A stretch of DNA of 64,000 nucleotides from Texcoconibacillus texcoconensis (GTDB taxonomy: Bacteria; Bacillota; Bacilli; Bacillales; Salisediminibacteriaceae): the NCBI RefSeq assembly GCF_014202575.1, contig NZ_JACHHB010000003.1, positions 140,103-204,102 of the forward strand, read 5' to 3'. The stretch's first letter is position 1, and the number at the start of each line of letters is the position of its first letter. Below are positions 18,034 through 27,265 of the stretch, in pieces. The notes beneath the pieces are model-generated. The model was given only the letters and a program-made list of their open reading frames with translations. It was not told the origin of the DNA and did not search any database. The position numbers and the translations under genes are program-made.

Positions 18034-18100
18034 AAAAAGGTCAGCCTACAGTACGTATCAACCATGCGTGGTTGAAAAACGATTGGAGGCTGACTTTTGT
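18034..18100. terminator. Terminator region between aminopeptidase and murC
   Basis: AAAAGGTCAGCCT (18035-18047) pairs with AGGCTGACTTTT (18087-18098) with one bulged G. Inside is a second hairpin, CAACCATGCGTGGTTG. Either strand gives a U-rich end. Confidence 0.75.
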
Positions 18101-18109
18101 GTACTTCCA

Positions 18110-19402
18110 TCATTGTTGTTCATATGCTTGTTGGAACTTTTGAATATCGCCTGCACCCATAAACAACAATACGTCGTGTGCATGGTCCTTTAGTTTAGAC
18201 ATGTCTGTTTGCTCAATGAGCTTCGAACCAGGCAAACGCGCTAATAAATCATCAATCGTTAATTCTCCGCGATTCTCTCTTGCTGATGAGAAAATATCGC
18301 ATAAATACACATAATCTGCGTCTTGCAAACTGTTCGCAAAATCATCGAGAAATGTTTTTGTTCGTGTAAACGTGTGTGGTTGGAAAATCGCCACAATTTC
18401 TCGATTAGGATATTTTTGTTTGGCTGATTCAATCGTTGCGGCAATTTCCGTCGGGTGATGCGCGTAATCATCGATTAACACTTGCGTTCCAAATGACTTT
18501 TCACTAAAACGACGTTTGACGCCTGAAAAGGATTGGAGTTGAGCGGCGATCAGTTGTTGGTCAATCCCTTCATAATGACACAACGCAATCACGCCTAAGG
18601 CATTTAAGACATTGTGCGACCCAAACGTTGGAATTGTGAATGTGCCATAAAAACTGTTACGCACAAAAACATCAAATTGTGTCCCATCTTCATCAACTTT
18701 CACATTACGTGCTTGAAAATCATTATCCGACTCATAACCATAAAACACAACAGGTATTTGTGGCGTTAACTTTTGTAAATGCGGATCGTCACCACACGCG
18801 ATAATTGCTTTTTCTACTTGATCAGCCATTTCCTCAAATGCTTGAAAAACATCATCTACATCATGGAAGTAATCTGGATGATCAAAGTCAACATTGGTCA
18901 TCAAGGCATAATCTGGGTAGTAGTGAAGAAAATGACGCCGATATTCGCATGCCTCGAAGACGAAATATTCACTATTTACTTCACCTTTTCCTGTTCCGTC
19001 ACCAATTAAATAAGATGTCGGTTTTGCCTTTGATAGTACATGAGACAAGAGACCGGTCGTTGATGTTTTGCCATGTGAACCTGTAACAGCAACGCTCGTA
19101 AATTGCTTGATAAAAGAACCTAGGAAGTAAGGGTAGCGTTGAACATCAATACCATGTGCTAATGCAGTTTGAATTTCTTCGTGTTCTTCCTTATATGCTG
19201 GTGAAGCGATTACCTTGTAATCAGATTGAATATTTTCTTTTTGAAATGAAAGGATTGGGATTCCTTTATTTTCTAAAGGGGTTTGTGTAAAGAAGCGCTT
19301 TTCAACATCAGAACCTTGAACACGGTAGCCCATGTCATGCATGATCTGAGCTAAAGCACTCATACCTGCTCCTTTAATACCGATAAAATGATACACTGTC
19401 AT
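18110..19402 (-). CDS. murC: UDP-N-acetylmuramate--L-alanine ligase
   Basis: Cytoplasmic Mur ligase adding the first residue of the peptidoglycan stem peptide, ATP-dependent. The N-terminal UDP-sugar-binding Rossmann motif is [13 protein letters not shown] (about 6-18). The ATP-binding loop is [14 protein letters not shown] (about 109-122) and the central ligand motif is [10 protein letters not shown] (near 310). The 430 residues match B. subtilis MurC (432). GGAGGTCC precedes the start. Position between ytxG and sftA is conserved. It has its own promoter and terminator. Confidence 0.96.
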   Translation of the reverse strand: MTVYHFIGIKGAGMSALAQIMHDMGYRVQGSDVEKRFFTQTPLENKGIPILSFQKENIQSDYKVIASPAYKEEHEEIQTALAHGIDVQRYPYFLGSFIKQFTSVAVTGSHGKTSTTGLLSHVLSKAKPTSYLIGDGTGKGEVNSEYFVFEACEYRRHFLHYYPDYALMTNVDFDHPDYFHDVDDVFQAFEEMADQVEKAIIACGDDPHLQKLTPQIPVVFYGYESDNDFQARNVKVDEDGTQFDVFVRNSFYGTFTIPTFGSHNVLNALGVIALCHYEGIDQQLIAAQLQSFSGVKRRFSEKSFGTQVLIDDYAHHPTEIAATIESAKQKYPNREIVAIFQPHTFTRTKTFLDDFANSLQDADYVYLCDIFSSARENRGELTIDDLLARLPGSKLIEQTDMSKLKDHAHDVLLFMGAGDIQKFQQAYEQQ

Positions 19403-19526
19403 TTTGGACCTCCACGATCAATTAATCGTATCGCACCAATGCGAACACTTTCTTTTCTTTATAATGTATTGTATCCGTTGTATTTCTATTCCGTGAAAAA
19501 CATATAAGCTAAATTTAGGCAGACTT

Positions 19527-19555
19527 ATTATAGCAAAATGATTTCACTTCACCAA
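19527..19555 (-). promoter_or_regulatory. Promoter for murC with extended -10
   Basis: TGCTATAAT (TATAAT at 19532-19527) with TTGGTG 17 bp upstream (19555-19550), about 125 bp before murC. The rest of 19403-19750 is AT-rich with no supported gene; the 79-codon open frame at 19538-19777 lacks a binding site. Confidence 0.6.
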
Positions 19556-19749
19556 CGGGATATTTCACATTGTGCGAACTTCTATTTATTATGTATTTTC
19601 CACATATTACGCCATCATCCATACATCTCATCCTTGTTTGATTACAATCTTTTCTCATCAACGATTTGGGCTACATTAGAGGTACCATATAAAGATGATA
19701 TAAAGATCATTTTGTTTCCACAAACATACATGTGGATGTATGGTATCTT

Positions 19750-19792
19750 ACAAAACAAAAAGGAGGTTCACAATTAACATGAACCACCTTTA
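19750..19792 (-). terminator. Terminator of the nicotinate phosphoribosyltransferase gene
   Basis: AAAGGAGGTTCA (19759-19770) pairs with TGAACCACCTTT (19780-19791, one mismatch); on the minus strand it ends in TTTTTGTTTTG. Confidence 0.8.
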
Positions 19793-19803
19793 ACTTAAAA
19801 TGG

Positions 19804-20901
19804 TTAATCAACTCGTTCAAGACGAGGGTTCGGTTGAAAATTTCGCCCTGTTTTCGCCTCATGCTCTCCGTTTAATAAAACATTATCACCTGTAAAACCG
19901 ATGTTGATTTTTAACAAACTACTACCAACACCATACATATCAATGGGTACACCGATTCTTTCATACTCTTCAATACGCTTTGCGTCAAAACCACCTGATG
20001 CGACAATTTTCACATGATAAAACCCTTCAGCATCCAAGGCTTCTCTTAGTGCAAACAGCAATTGCGGGTTTACACCTCGAGGGTCAAAGCGTCCCATCAT
20101 CTCTGGATTTCGGAAAAAGTATTGATCCACAAGTGTCTTGGAAGTATCGATACGTACAGCGTTCAACTTATCTCCAAATTCACGAGCTACTTTTAAAGAG
20201 TCATTGATTACATCATTATTGTAATCTACAAGAGCCATAATATCATCGTCGGGATAAGTTTCGTGATAAGCTTGGGTTGCTTTCACAACATCACCACGAA
20301 ATAGTTGAATGAGTGCGTGGGGCATCGTCCCCATTCCTTTTTTGCCCCACCATTCATTCATCGCATGTGTCGCTTGTGCTTTGGAGCCACCAATATAAGC
20401 TGCATAACCATCTCCTGATTGCTGCGTGAAGTGGTCATCACGATCTCCCATAAAGATGATTGGCTTTTCTTTTCCAGACGTTTTTGCTGCCTTAACAACA
20501 TTGTACACATTTGTCGCTACAGACGTACGGCGACCTAAAATTCCGTCTATAACCCCTTCAAGAAATCCAAATGACTGATAAGACCCCTCAATTGTTAAAA
20601 CTGTTTCATAAGGACCGATCTTATCTCCATCCTCCAGAGAATGAATTTCTAAGTCTTCTGGATCTGTAGCGAAAGTTTTAATTAGCGCGATCACTTCATC
20701 CGTACCGCATAGCACAGCATGTTCCTTTTGAAAAAATTGCATCGTTACGCGATTATCTGGAATGAAACTTTTAGCGATTTCTTTTGTTTTTAAAAAATAT
20801 ACCGCAGAAAACCAACCATCACCTACTCGTTCATCAAACTTGAACGTTTTATTGGTTAACCGTTTTAATTTCCCTTGCATTTTTAAATCAAGTTCTTTCA
20901 T
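19804..20901 (-). CDS. Nicotinate phosphoribosyltransferase
   Basis: Makes nicotinate mononucleotide from nicotinate and PRPP, the entry to the Preiss-Handler NAD salvage route. The 365 residues show the family barrel, with the catalytic histidine region SKAQATHAMNEWW (about 180), RIDTS (near 250) and the C-terminal phosphate site IVASGGFDAKRI and GVGSSLL (about 305-330). The short form lacks the extended N-terminal part of E. coli PncB. It follows a 62-codon gene by 64 bp, and they probably share a transcript. Confidence 0.88.
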   Translation of the reverse strand: MKELDLKMQGKLKRLTNKTFKFDERVGDGWFSAVYFLKTKEIAKSFIPDNRVTMQFFQKEHAVLCGTDEVIALIKTFATDPEDLEIHSLEDGDKIGPYETVLTIEGSYQSFGFLEGVIDGILGRRTSVATNVYNVVKAAKTSGKEKPIIFMGDRDDHFTQQSGDGYAAYIGGSKAQATHAMNEWWGKKGMGTMPHALIQLFRGDVVKATQAYHETYPDDDIMALVDYNNDVINDSLKVAREFGDKLNAVRIDTSKTLVDQYFFRNPEMMGRFDPRGVNPQLLFALREALDAEGFYHVKIVASGGFDAKRIEEYERIGVPIDMYGVGSSLLKINIGFTGDNVLLNGEHEAKTGRNFQPNPRLERVD

Positions 20902-20965
20902 AGGTACATTTACTCCTCAATGTTTTCCTTGCTTGATTGATTGATTTCGTATTTTGCTTAATTCC

Positions 20966-21154
20966 TCAATGGTAAAACGGATCTTGACGGTGTTCTTCAA
21001 TAACTGCTTCCACAATTTCTTTGACTTCAGCATCTCCAATTTGTTGTAACCCGTTCCTTAAGACAATTTCTTGTTCTAATTCCGTTTCTCTTAATAGGGG
21101 TTGTAAGTGTGGCGAGACAAATTGTAAAAGGTTCGCGATTTGAATCTGTTGCAT
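20966..21154 (-). CDS. Small protein of unknown function upstream of nicotinate phosphoribosyltransferase
   Basis: A 62-residue reading frame, M-QQIQIANLLQF..., begins at ATG 21154 behind a strong GAAGGAGGAGA binding site. The open frame could extend to 21205 but without such a site. It is mostly helical, with leucine-rich and acidic stretches (LRETELEQEIVLRNG, VKEIVEAVIEEH) and a possible amphipathic coil. There is no membrane segment and no motif I recognise. It probably shares a message with the downstream NAD salvage gene, but I cannot say it works with it. Confidence 0.65.
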   Translation of the reverse strand: MQQIQIANLLQFVSPHLQPLLRETELEQEIVLRNGLQQIGDAEVKEIVEAVIEEHRQDPFYH

Positions 21155-21345
21155 ACGATCTCCTCCTTCATAAATGTAGGATGATACGTCTTGCACGTGA
21201 TTCATTGAAAAAACCTATAAAATTGCCTAATTCCAAGTTCTGCATCGAGTGTTTAACTTTAACATTCTACACTATTAGAGACTGGTCATTTTCCAACAAC
21301 AATGGATCCAAGGAGCATCTTACAACCTTTGAATGAAACAAAATT

Positions 21346-21354
21346 ATTATAACA
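21346..21354 (-). promoter_or_regulatory. Extended -10 promoter for the 62-codon gene
   Basis: TGTTATAAT (TATAAT at 21351-21346) lies about 190 bp upstream of the gene, leaving a long AT-rich leader. I see no recognisable riboswitch in that leader. Confidence 0.5.
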
Positions 21355-21428
21355 TATATCCAAGCCATCTTGGATGATCTAATGATCTCCTATGGCTGAA
21401 TGCACCATCATTATTCATGATAATCATT

Positions 21429-23939
21429 TTACCCTTTTTGTAATATTGTTGCTTCAAATTGCTCTTTTGTCAAATGAACATCTCTCGGCTTACTACCTTT
21501 TGGTTCTGAAACAATTCCTCGTTCTGCCATCATTTCGACGAGTCGAGCGGCTCGATTAAAACCGATACGAAAATGTCTTTGTAATAATGAGGAAGAAGCC
21601 ATTTGCTGTTCCATCACAAAGTAACATGCATCGATAAATAGTTCATCCTCCGCTTCCCCATCATGTTGATTTTGTTGTAGTTCTTCTTTTTCAAAAAGGT
21701 AGTTTGGATTTGCTTGGTTACGCACAAATTCCGTCACACGTTCGATTTCATCATCTGAAACGAATGTACCTTGCAATCGTACTGTAGAAGAAGCACCGTT
21801 TTCGTAGAATAACATATCTCCTTTTCCTAGAAGGCGTTCTGCTCCATTCATATCTAAAATCGTTCGTGAATCGACTTGAGACGATACAGAAAAAGCAATT
21901 CGAGTTGGAATATTCGCTTTAATTAACCCTGTAATGACATCAACAGATGGACGCTGTGTTGCCACAAGTAAGTGTATCCCACAAGCTCTTGCTTTTTGTG
22001 CAATTCGGCAAATGGCGTCTTCTACATCTTGCGGAGATACCATCATTAAGTCTGCTAATTCATCAATGACAACGACGATATAAGGCATTTTTTCATCAGG
22101 TTTACCTGATTTCTCACAACGTTCGTTAAATCGGGTAATGTCCCGGCACCCTGTTTCTGAAAAACGTTCATAGCGACGCTCCATTTCACTAACTGCCCAT
22201 TTTAAAGCTTGGGTTGCTTGCTTTGGATCATTGACCACCGGTGTCACAAGGTGAGGAAGATCATTATATGGTGCCAATTCTACAACTTTTGGGTCAATGA
22301 GCAGTAATTTCACTTCTTCTGGGCTCGCTTTATATAAAAGACTTAATAATATTGAATTAATACATACACTTTTACCTGACCCTGTCGCACCAGCAATGAG
22401 ACCGTGTGGCATTTTTTTCAAATCTGTCACTACTGTCTCACCACCAATATCAACACCTAGAGCAGTTGTAAGTGGTGACTCAGCTTTTTGAAAGTCTGGT
22501 GTTCGCAATAATTCTCGTAATGATACAGGCTCACTCACATCATTAGGTACTTCTATCCCTATCGAGCGTTTTCCTGGTATTGGCGCTTCAATACGTATAT
22601 CTTTCGCTGCTAAATTTAACTTTAAATCATCGCTTAAATTTGTAATTTTATTTACTTTCACACCTGGTTCAGGTTGAATTTCTAAGCGGGTCACCGTTGG
22701 GCCTTTCGTAACATCAGTCACTTTGGCCTTTACTTGAAAAGTTGCCAACGTTTCATCAAGTAGTTCACGCTTTTCTTCAAGCCATGAAGCATCTTCATCC
22801 GTCGTTTTATTCGGAATGTCTAACAACTGCAAATGCGGGCGAGTAACCCCGTTGCGTTCTTGATTCTGTTTTTTCTTTTCTTTTATGCGATCTCTTTGAA
22901 ACATCATCACATTTAAAGGAATTGCCTGAGCGTTCGCTTCTTTTTGATCGTTCTCAACTTTATTATTTTCTTTCGATTTTTTCTCCACTTGCTTCGCATG
23001 AGCCGATGTTACTTCTTCTTGATCATGATATTCTTGATCATTAGGTTTCATATCATTGATTGTTTCTTGCTTATCTTCTTGTTTACTTTCTATCGGAATA
23101 ATATTGCTTACTTCAAGCTCCGGCTCACTTTCGTGATAACCTTCTACTTCTTCAAATTCAACCGAGTTGTTTTCCAAGATTTCATCTTCATCTTCTTGAA
23201 CTTTTTCATTGAGATGTTGACTTTCTCCTTGTTCATATTCGGAAACCCGTGGTTTTACCTCCCAATCGTCTTCGCTGTTGAAAAGCTTTTCTTCCTGTAC
23301 ATATTCGTCTTTTTCCATTTCTAATTGGTCTGTTTCACTAACCTCTTCATGCTCTTCACTTTCTTGGTAAGGGTTGACTTGATCCTTATACTCGCTTGCC
23401 TGTTCAAAATTGGCGTTTTGACTGAAGTGTCCTTGTTTACCATCGTATTCAGTTTGTAACGTTTGCTCTAGTTTTTCGTCATCAAAAATAACAGATTTTT
23501 GTTTGTTTTGCTTCGATCCAGGCGTTTGAAAGCCGTGGATAGGTGATGGAATATCTCGTACTTGAAAAGGCTGTCTTTCAGATCGATCCTTTGAAGTATT
23601 CCATTTCGGTTTATCAGTCGATAAGGGAGGATGTTGTTCAGTTTCACGTTCATTCGAATTTACCTCAGGTCGGGCTTCACTTTGATTAGAAGGAGGCTGC
23701 TTTTCTTGTACGCCTTCATCAACATCAAGCGGAAATCGAAAAGAACCGCTTTTTGGATATTGGTGAACAACTTTCGCAGTTTCTTCTCTGTGAACCGATG
23801 ATATTCTTCCAGACCGAAATGGTACCGGTTGACTTGGTTCTTCCTTCTTTTCTTCAACAGGTTCAGAACTTGTATCCTCTTTTTCAGGGTTAAAATAACT
23901 TTGAATGCTTTTAAATAAATGTTGCCATCGCGATGTCAC
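21429..23939 (-). CDS. sftA: DNA translocase SftA (FtsK/SpoIIIE family, soluble)
   Basis: Hexameric ATPase that clears chromosomal DNA from the closing septum. No membrane helix is found at the N-terminus, which separates SftA from SpoIIIE. Residues about 20-340 are a low-complexity, very acidic linker (E/Q/D/S rich). From about 370 comes the motor, with Walker A GATGSGKSVC (near 515), Walker B PYIVVVIDELADLM (near 618) and ATQRPSVDVITG (near 665). The C-terminal gamma winged helix holds FRIGFNRAARLVE. At 836 residues it is shorter than the 952 of B. subtilis because of the linker. I preferred GTG 23939 (AAAGGTGAT, 4 nt spacing) to the GTG at 23948. Confidence 0.93.
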   Translation of the reverse strand: MTSRWQHLFKSIQSYFNPEKEDTSSEPVEEKKEEPSQPVPFRSGRISSVHREETAKVVHQYPKSGSFRFPLDVDEGVQEKQPPSNQSEARPEVNSNERETEQHPPLSTDKPKWNTSKDRSERQPFQVRDIPSPIHGFQTPGSKQNKQKSVIFDDEKLEQTLQTEYDGKQGHFSQNANFEQASEYKDQVNPYQESEEHEEVSETDQLEMEKDEYVQEEKLFNSEDDWEVKPRVSEYEQGESQHLNEKVQEDEDEILENNSVEFEEVEGYHESEPELEVSNIIPIESKQEDKQETINDMKPNDQEYHDQEEVTSAHAKQVEKKSKENNKVENDQKEANAQAIPLNVMMFQRDRIKEKKKQNQERNGVTRPHLQLLDIPNKTTDEDASWLEEKRELLDETLATFQVKAKVTDVTKGPTVTRLEIQPEPGVKVNKITNLSDDLKLNLAAKDIRIEAPIPGKRSIGIEVPNDVSEPVSLRELLRTPDFQKAESPLTTALGVDIGGETVVTDLKKMPHGLIAGATGSGKSVCINSILLSLLYKASPEEVKLLLIDPKVVELAPYNDLPHLVTPVVNDPKQATQALKWAVSEMERRYERFSETGCRDITRFNERCEKSGKPDEKMPYIVVVIDELADLMMVSPQDVEDAICRIAQKARACGIHLLVATQRPSVDVITGLIKANIPTRIAFSVSSQVDSRTILDMNGAERLLGKGDMLFYENGASSTVRLQGTFVSDDEIERVTEFVRNQANPNYLFEKEELQQNQHDGEAEDELFIDACYFVMEQQMASSSLLQRHFRIGFNRAARLVEMMAERGIVSEPKGSKPRDVHLTKEQFEATILQKG

Positions 23940-24090
23940 TTTTATCACCTTTTCTTTCTCTATTCAATCAGCACAGTTTGGAGCCATTCAATTATGTAAA
24001 ATGTGACCATATTTGATTCTATCAAAAATTCCTTGTTTTTGTTGCGCTGATTTGATTTTATAGCAAAAATGCATCGTATCTCTTAGTTCG

Positions 24091-24143
24091 CACAAAAAGC
24101 CACCTTCAATTTCATTCGCTAAGTAAACGAACTTAAAGGTGGC
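24091..24143 (-). terminator. Terminator of ytpQ
   Basis: GCCACCTT on the minus strand (24143-24136) pairs with AAGGTGGC (24106-24099), with further pairing inside, followed by TTTTTGTG. Confidence 0.85.
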
Positions 24144-24171
24144 AGCGTTATTTTTATTTAAGACTTTATTT

Positions 24172-24978
24172 TTATTGTTTACCATCCTGCGGTTTCTTTT
24201 GTGCAAGAATAAAGATCGGTTCTAAGTCACCTTCTTCATAGATAAATGGAAGCGCAGTAATAGGCACTCGACCTTCTGAGAAAAATTGGAACACCATTTG
24301 AGCTAGTACATCATACCCTCTCTCATTAATGATATCACCGAAAATTAAAACGTCTTGGTGAGGAATGGCCACCGTTAATGTTCCTTCTACTTCACTGGCC
24401 ATTTTTTGTAACAAACGCTCATCGAGAATACGGCTTGCATCATAACCATCATTTGTATTCAAAAAGTAAAACGTGTTTCCTGCCACTTCATCTTGAGAAA
24501 GTTTCTGTGGTAAAGAACGGATGTTAAAGCGAGCGGCTTCCTTTACCGACTCAAAACGAACCCCTTCTTTTTCGAGCATTGACTCATTAATCAGTGTATA
24601 AGTTTTACCGTGATCATAAGCATAATAAATTCTTGATTCTGCTGTATGTTCTTCATAGACAAGTGTCTCTCCCTCATCCGTTTCAGTCGGGAAAGATGGC
24701 GCGCGTAACACAGGGTAGATATTCGATTCATTGCCTGTTAACTGCACTGTACGTGTCATTGCTGTTAGCGCCTCGCGAACATCATGAACAACTTGTTGAA
24801 GTGCTCCCTCTTTATCTTCTTTAAACTTTTCAGTTAATGGCGGTAAAGAAATGGTGACTCCTTTATCAATCGTCTTGTCAACGATACGTAGCTTTTCTGC
24901 ATCTTTATCGTAAGAAGTCATCCAATGACCTTCTTGCAAATGTTCTTCTAATAGTCGTTTAATTTCAATCGGTTTCAT
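24172..24978 (-). CDS. ytpQ: DUF1444 family protein YtpQ
   Basis: A 268-residue soluble protein of the Bacillus-conserved DUF1444 family; its function is unknown. No membrane segment, signal or catalytic motif is seen. Conserved-looking segments include YPVLRAPSFP (near 96) and IPHQDVLIFGDI (near 200). GATAGGAGG precedes the ATG. It lies 40 bp after ytpP on the same strand, and the two probably share a transcript. In B. subtilis ytpR is found between ytpQ and sftA; here it is missing and a terminator takes its place. Confidence 0.9.
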   Translation of the reverse strand: MKPIEIKRLLEEHLQEGHWMTSYDKDAEKLRIVDKTIDKGVTISLPPLTEKFKEDKEGALQQVVHDVREALTAMTRTVQLTGNESNIYPVLRAPSFPTETDEGETLVYEEHTAESRIYYAYDHGKTYTLINESMLEKEGVRFESVKEAARFNIRSLPQKLSQDEVAGNTFYFLNTNDGYDASRILDERLLQKMASEVEGTLTVAIPHQDVLIFGDIINERGYDVLAQMVFQFFSEGRVPITALPFIYEEGDLEPIFILAQKKPQDGKQ

Positions 24979-25018
24979 CGTTTCCTCCTATCAACTGACG
25001 ATTACTCATGTTAAGAGA

Positions 25019-25342
25019 TTATACATTTTTCGGGATACTTTGGAGAAATTGAACAATTTCTTCTTTCGTTTTTCTATCTTTACTCACATAACGGTCCACT
25101 TCTTTTCCTTCCTGAAAAACAACAAAGCTCGGAATGCCGAAAATGTCCATTTCTTGACAAACTTCAATAAATTGATCACGATCAACGTATATAAATGTCA
25201 TATTCGGAAATGTCCCTTCAATCTCTGGTAAATCCGAATCTAACACAACACAATCCGGACACCAATTTGCAGAGAACATCAACACTGTCGTTCCCTTTGC
25301 TGTTTCCTCGTTTAATTGTTCCACTGAAGTTAAGTTTTTCAT
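25019..25342 (-). CDS. ytpP: Thioredoxin-like protein YtpP
   Basis: Thiol-disulfide oxidoreductase of 107 residues with the active site WCPDC (about residues 27-31) and the cis-proline region FGIPSFVVF (near 69). It has a thioredoxin fold and no signal peptide, so it acts in the cytoplasm. The start is behind GAGGAGG. Next to ytpQ it keeps the B. subtilis order. Its protein partner is not known. Confidence 0.93.
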   Translation of the reverse strand: MKNLTSVEQLNEETAKGTTVLMFSANWCPDCVVLDSDLPEIEGTFPNMTFIYVDRDQFIEVCQEMDIFGIPSFVVFQEGKEVDRYVSKDRKTKEEIVQFLQSIPKNV

Positions 25343-25357
25343 AACCTTTCCTCCTCA

Positions 25358-26365
25358 TCATTGTTGTATCCTCATATCACCATCGCGAATCCACTGTTTT
25401 TTGCGCATCCATATCGCTAGTGGCAAACTTACAATCGCTGGAATAAGAAAATGGAAAAAGAGAACTGCTAATGCCACATCAATATGAAAACCCATCGTTT
25501 GAAACGTCATAATTTGACCGACAAATCCGCTTGAACCCATGCCTGCACCTGCAGGGTTGTTTTCCATCACGAAGACAGTTGTTGCAAATGGAGCAACTAC
25601 TGCCCCCGCTACCGTTGGTGGAATGAGTATAAGCGGGTTTTTCACCACATTTGCAATTTGTAACATCGAAGTTCCTATACCTAAAGATAACAAACCTGAA
25701 ACCCCATTTTCACGAAAACTGCTTATAGCAAAACCAACCATTTGTGCTGTACAACCGACTGTTGCTACACCTGCTGCCACTCCTTCAAGTTCTAACATAA
25801 TGGCAATCGCTGCACTCGATATTGGTGCTGTCAATGCGAGCCCCATAAGCGTGGCAACAAGAACCCCCATGATGATCGGTTGTTGGTCTGTTGCCCACAT
25901 GACAAGTTGTCCAAAAGAACGCATGCCAGATTCTACATTCGGGCCTATAAAAGCTGCTATCACTGATCCAACTGTGATCGTCGTTAGAGGCGTTACAATG
26001 ATATCAATTCTCGTCTCCTTTGATACCATTTTTCCACATTCTGTAGCGATCAGGGCCGTAATATAACTACCAGCTGGTCCGCCTAAATCTTCACCCGCGG
26101 CACCTGCAATGGCAGCGGCAAATAACACGAGAGGTGGAGCTTTTAAGCCATATGCAATCGCGACACCAATCGCAGGACCTGTCATACTCATCGCTAATAC
26201 GCCTACTTCTTCTACGGATGGAAGGCTTAGTTGTTGACCTGTCGTTTCGATAATTAATCCAATAATTAAACTCGAAAATAGTCCTAACGCCATAAAACTT
26301 AACGAGCGAACAACGTATGTATGTAGCGAAGGGTTAATCCCTTTTCTTTGCAAAAAAGCTTTCAC
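25358..26365 (-). CDS. PTS EIIC-like membrane protein (orphan)
   Basis: Polytopic membrane protein of 335 residues with about eight to ten hydrophobic segments and many small residues (AIAGAAGEDLGGPAG, NNPAGAGMGSSGFVG), matching the EIIC-2 family of putative PTS permeases. No EIIA or EIIB gene or domain is nearby, so PTS-linked sugar transport is doubtful and its substrate is unknown. I chose GTG 26365 because GGAGGAG lies 6-7 nt upstream; the longer frame to 26446 would run through the terminator of the lipoprotein gene and add an implausible hydrophobic leader. It ends 15 bp before ytpP. Confidence 0.82.
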   Translation of the reverse strand: MKAFLQRKGINPSLHTYVVRSLSFMALGLFSSLIIGLIIETTGQQLSLPSVEEVGVLAMSMTGPAIGVAIAYGLKAPPLVLFAAAIAGAAGEDLGGPAGSYITALIATECGKMVSKETRIDIIVTPLTTITVGSVIAAFIGPNVESGMRSFGQLVMWATDQQPIIMGVLVATLMGLALTAPISSAAIAIMLELEGVAAGVATVGCTAQMVGFAISSFRENGVSGLLSLGIGTSMLQIANVVKNPLILIPPTVAGAVVAPFATTVFVMENNPAGAGMGSSGFVGQIMTFQTMGFHIDVALAVLFFHFLIPAIVSLPLAIWMRKKQWIRDGDMRIQQ

Positions 26366-26394
26366 CTGTACTCCTCCTTTCAGTATATATGTAC

Positions 26395-26428
26395 TAAAAA
26401 AAAAGAATAAGAGCAATGCCCTTATTCT
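26395..26428 (-). terminator. Terminator or attenuator between lipoprotein and EIIC-like genes
   Basis: AGAATAAG (26428-26421, read on minus) pairs with CTTATTCT (26411-26404) and is followed by nine T. It ends only about 30 bp before the EIIC-like start, so little room is left for a separate promoter. Confidence 0.85.
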
Positions 26429-26442
26429 AACATACAAATTTA

Positions 26443-26988
26443 TCATTCACTCTTTTCTGCGGAGCGAACGATATCAAACATCTCTTCCGTACCTTCTGCC
26501 AAATCACTAATTGGTAGGATTGATGAAATTTTCATTTCATTAAAGCCGATCACAACTTCATAATTTTCACTATCTTCATCGTCACCTTCACCATGATCGT
26601 AAGGTTTAATGAATAGGAACGTATCCCCGCCGTCGAAGTTTTCCATTTCTAAAATAAGAGGTTCGTCTTCAATGTTTAACTTCTCTTTTAATCCACCAAT
26701 GTCTTTAGGCATGTCCATGTATTCATCAGCAAATAAGACATACATGCGATTTCTTTCTTCTATCAAGAGGTTGTTTTCATCTTCTTCATTAATCGTAGCA
26801 AAACTTGGTAAATAAAGGTCAAAATTGTCTGTTTCAGTATTTTGTTCTGCAGGTTCTGTCTCAACTTTCTCTGCAAACATTCCTTCAGCGTAATCGATCA
26901 CTTCTTCTTCTGAAACCGAGCACCCAACTAAAAGTAAACTTAAGGCAGTTGTTAAAAAGAAAAACGTCCACTTTCGTTTGACTAACAC
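26443..26988 (-). CDS. Lipoprotein of unknown function
   Basis: A 181-residue protein with a basic start, hydrophobic stretch and lipobox LLLVGC (cysteine near residue 23), so it is probably attached to the outer face of the membrane. The mature part is acidic (many E and D; GEGDDEDSEN), with no domain I recognise. Start GTG 26988 is preferred: GGGAGGG lies 6 nt upstream, whereas the longer frame from 27003 starts within that site. It sits upstream of the EIIC-like gene, divergent from ytoQ. Function unknown. Confidence 0.8.
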   Translation of the reverse strand: MLVKRKWTFFFLTTALSLLLVGCSVSEEEVIDYAEGMFAEKVETEPAEQNTETDNFDLYLPSFATINEEDENNLLIEERNRMYVLFADEYMDMPKDIGGLKEKLNIEDEPLILEMENFDGGDTFLFIKPYDHGEGDDEDSENYEVVIGFNEMKISSILPISDLAEGTEEMFDIVRSAEKSE

Positions 26989-27265
26989 GATTGTCCCTCC
27001 CACTCCTCAATCTAGGTGTCTGGAGCATCGTATCATTACGACACTTGACATACCCATTACCCCTATAATACTAAGGGAAGTATATGTATGCAATAGTTGC
27101 TTCGACATTATTTAACACAATGTTACACCTTCAAGGGTCTAAGAATAAAAAATCATTGTGAAGCAAGTAATCATTATTATGCAAACAATGAATTTCATTC
27201 AGAACTAGAGAATTTTCCAAAATTTGATTAAACTGTAATTACATCATATAAAAGGAGTGGTCGAG

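Noticed and set aside
19538-19777. 79-codon ORF between murC and the nicotinate phosphoribosyltransferase gene
   Set aside because: It covers the murC promoter and a terminator hairpin and has no ribosome site.
27224-27252. Promoter TTGATT-N17-TATAAA for ytoQ
   Set aside because: The predicted start of transcription would fall after the AAAGGAG site, leaving no leader for ribosome binding.
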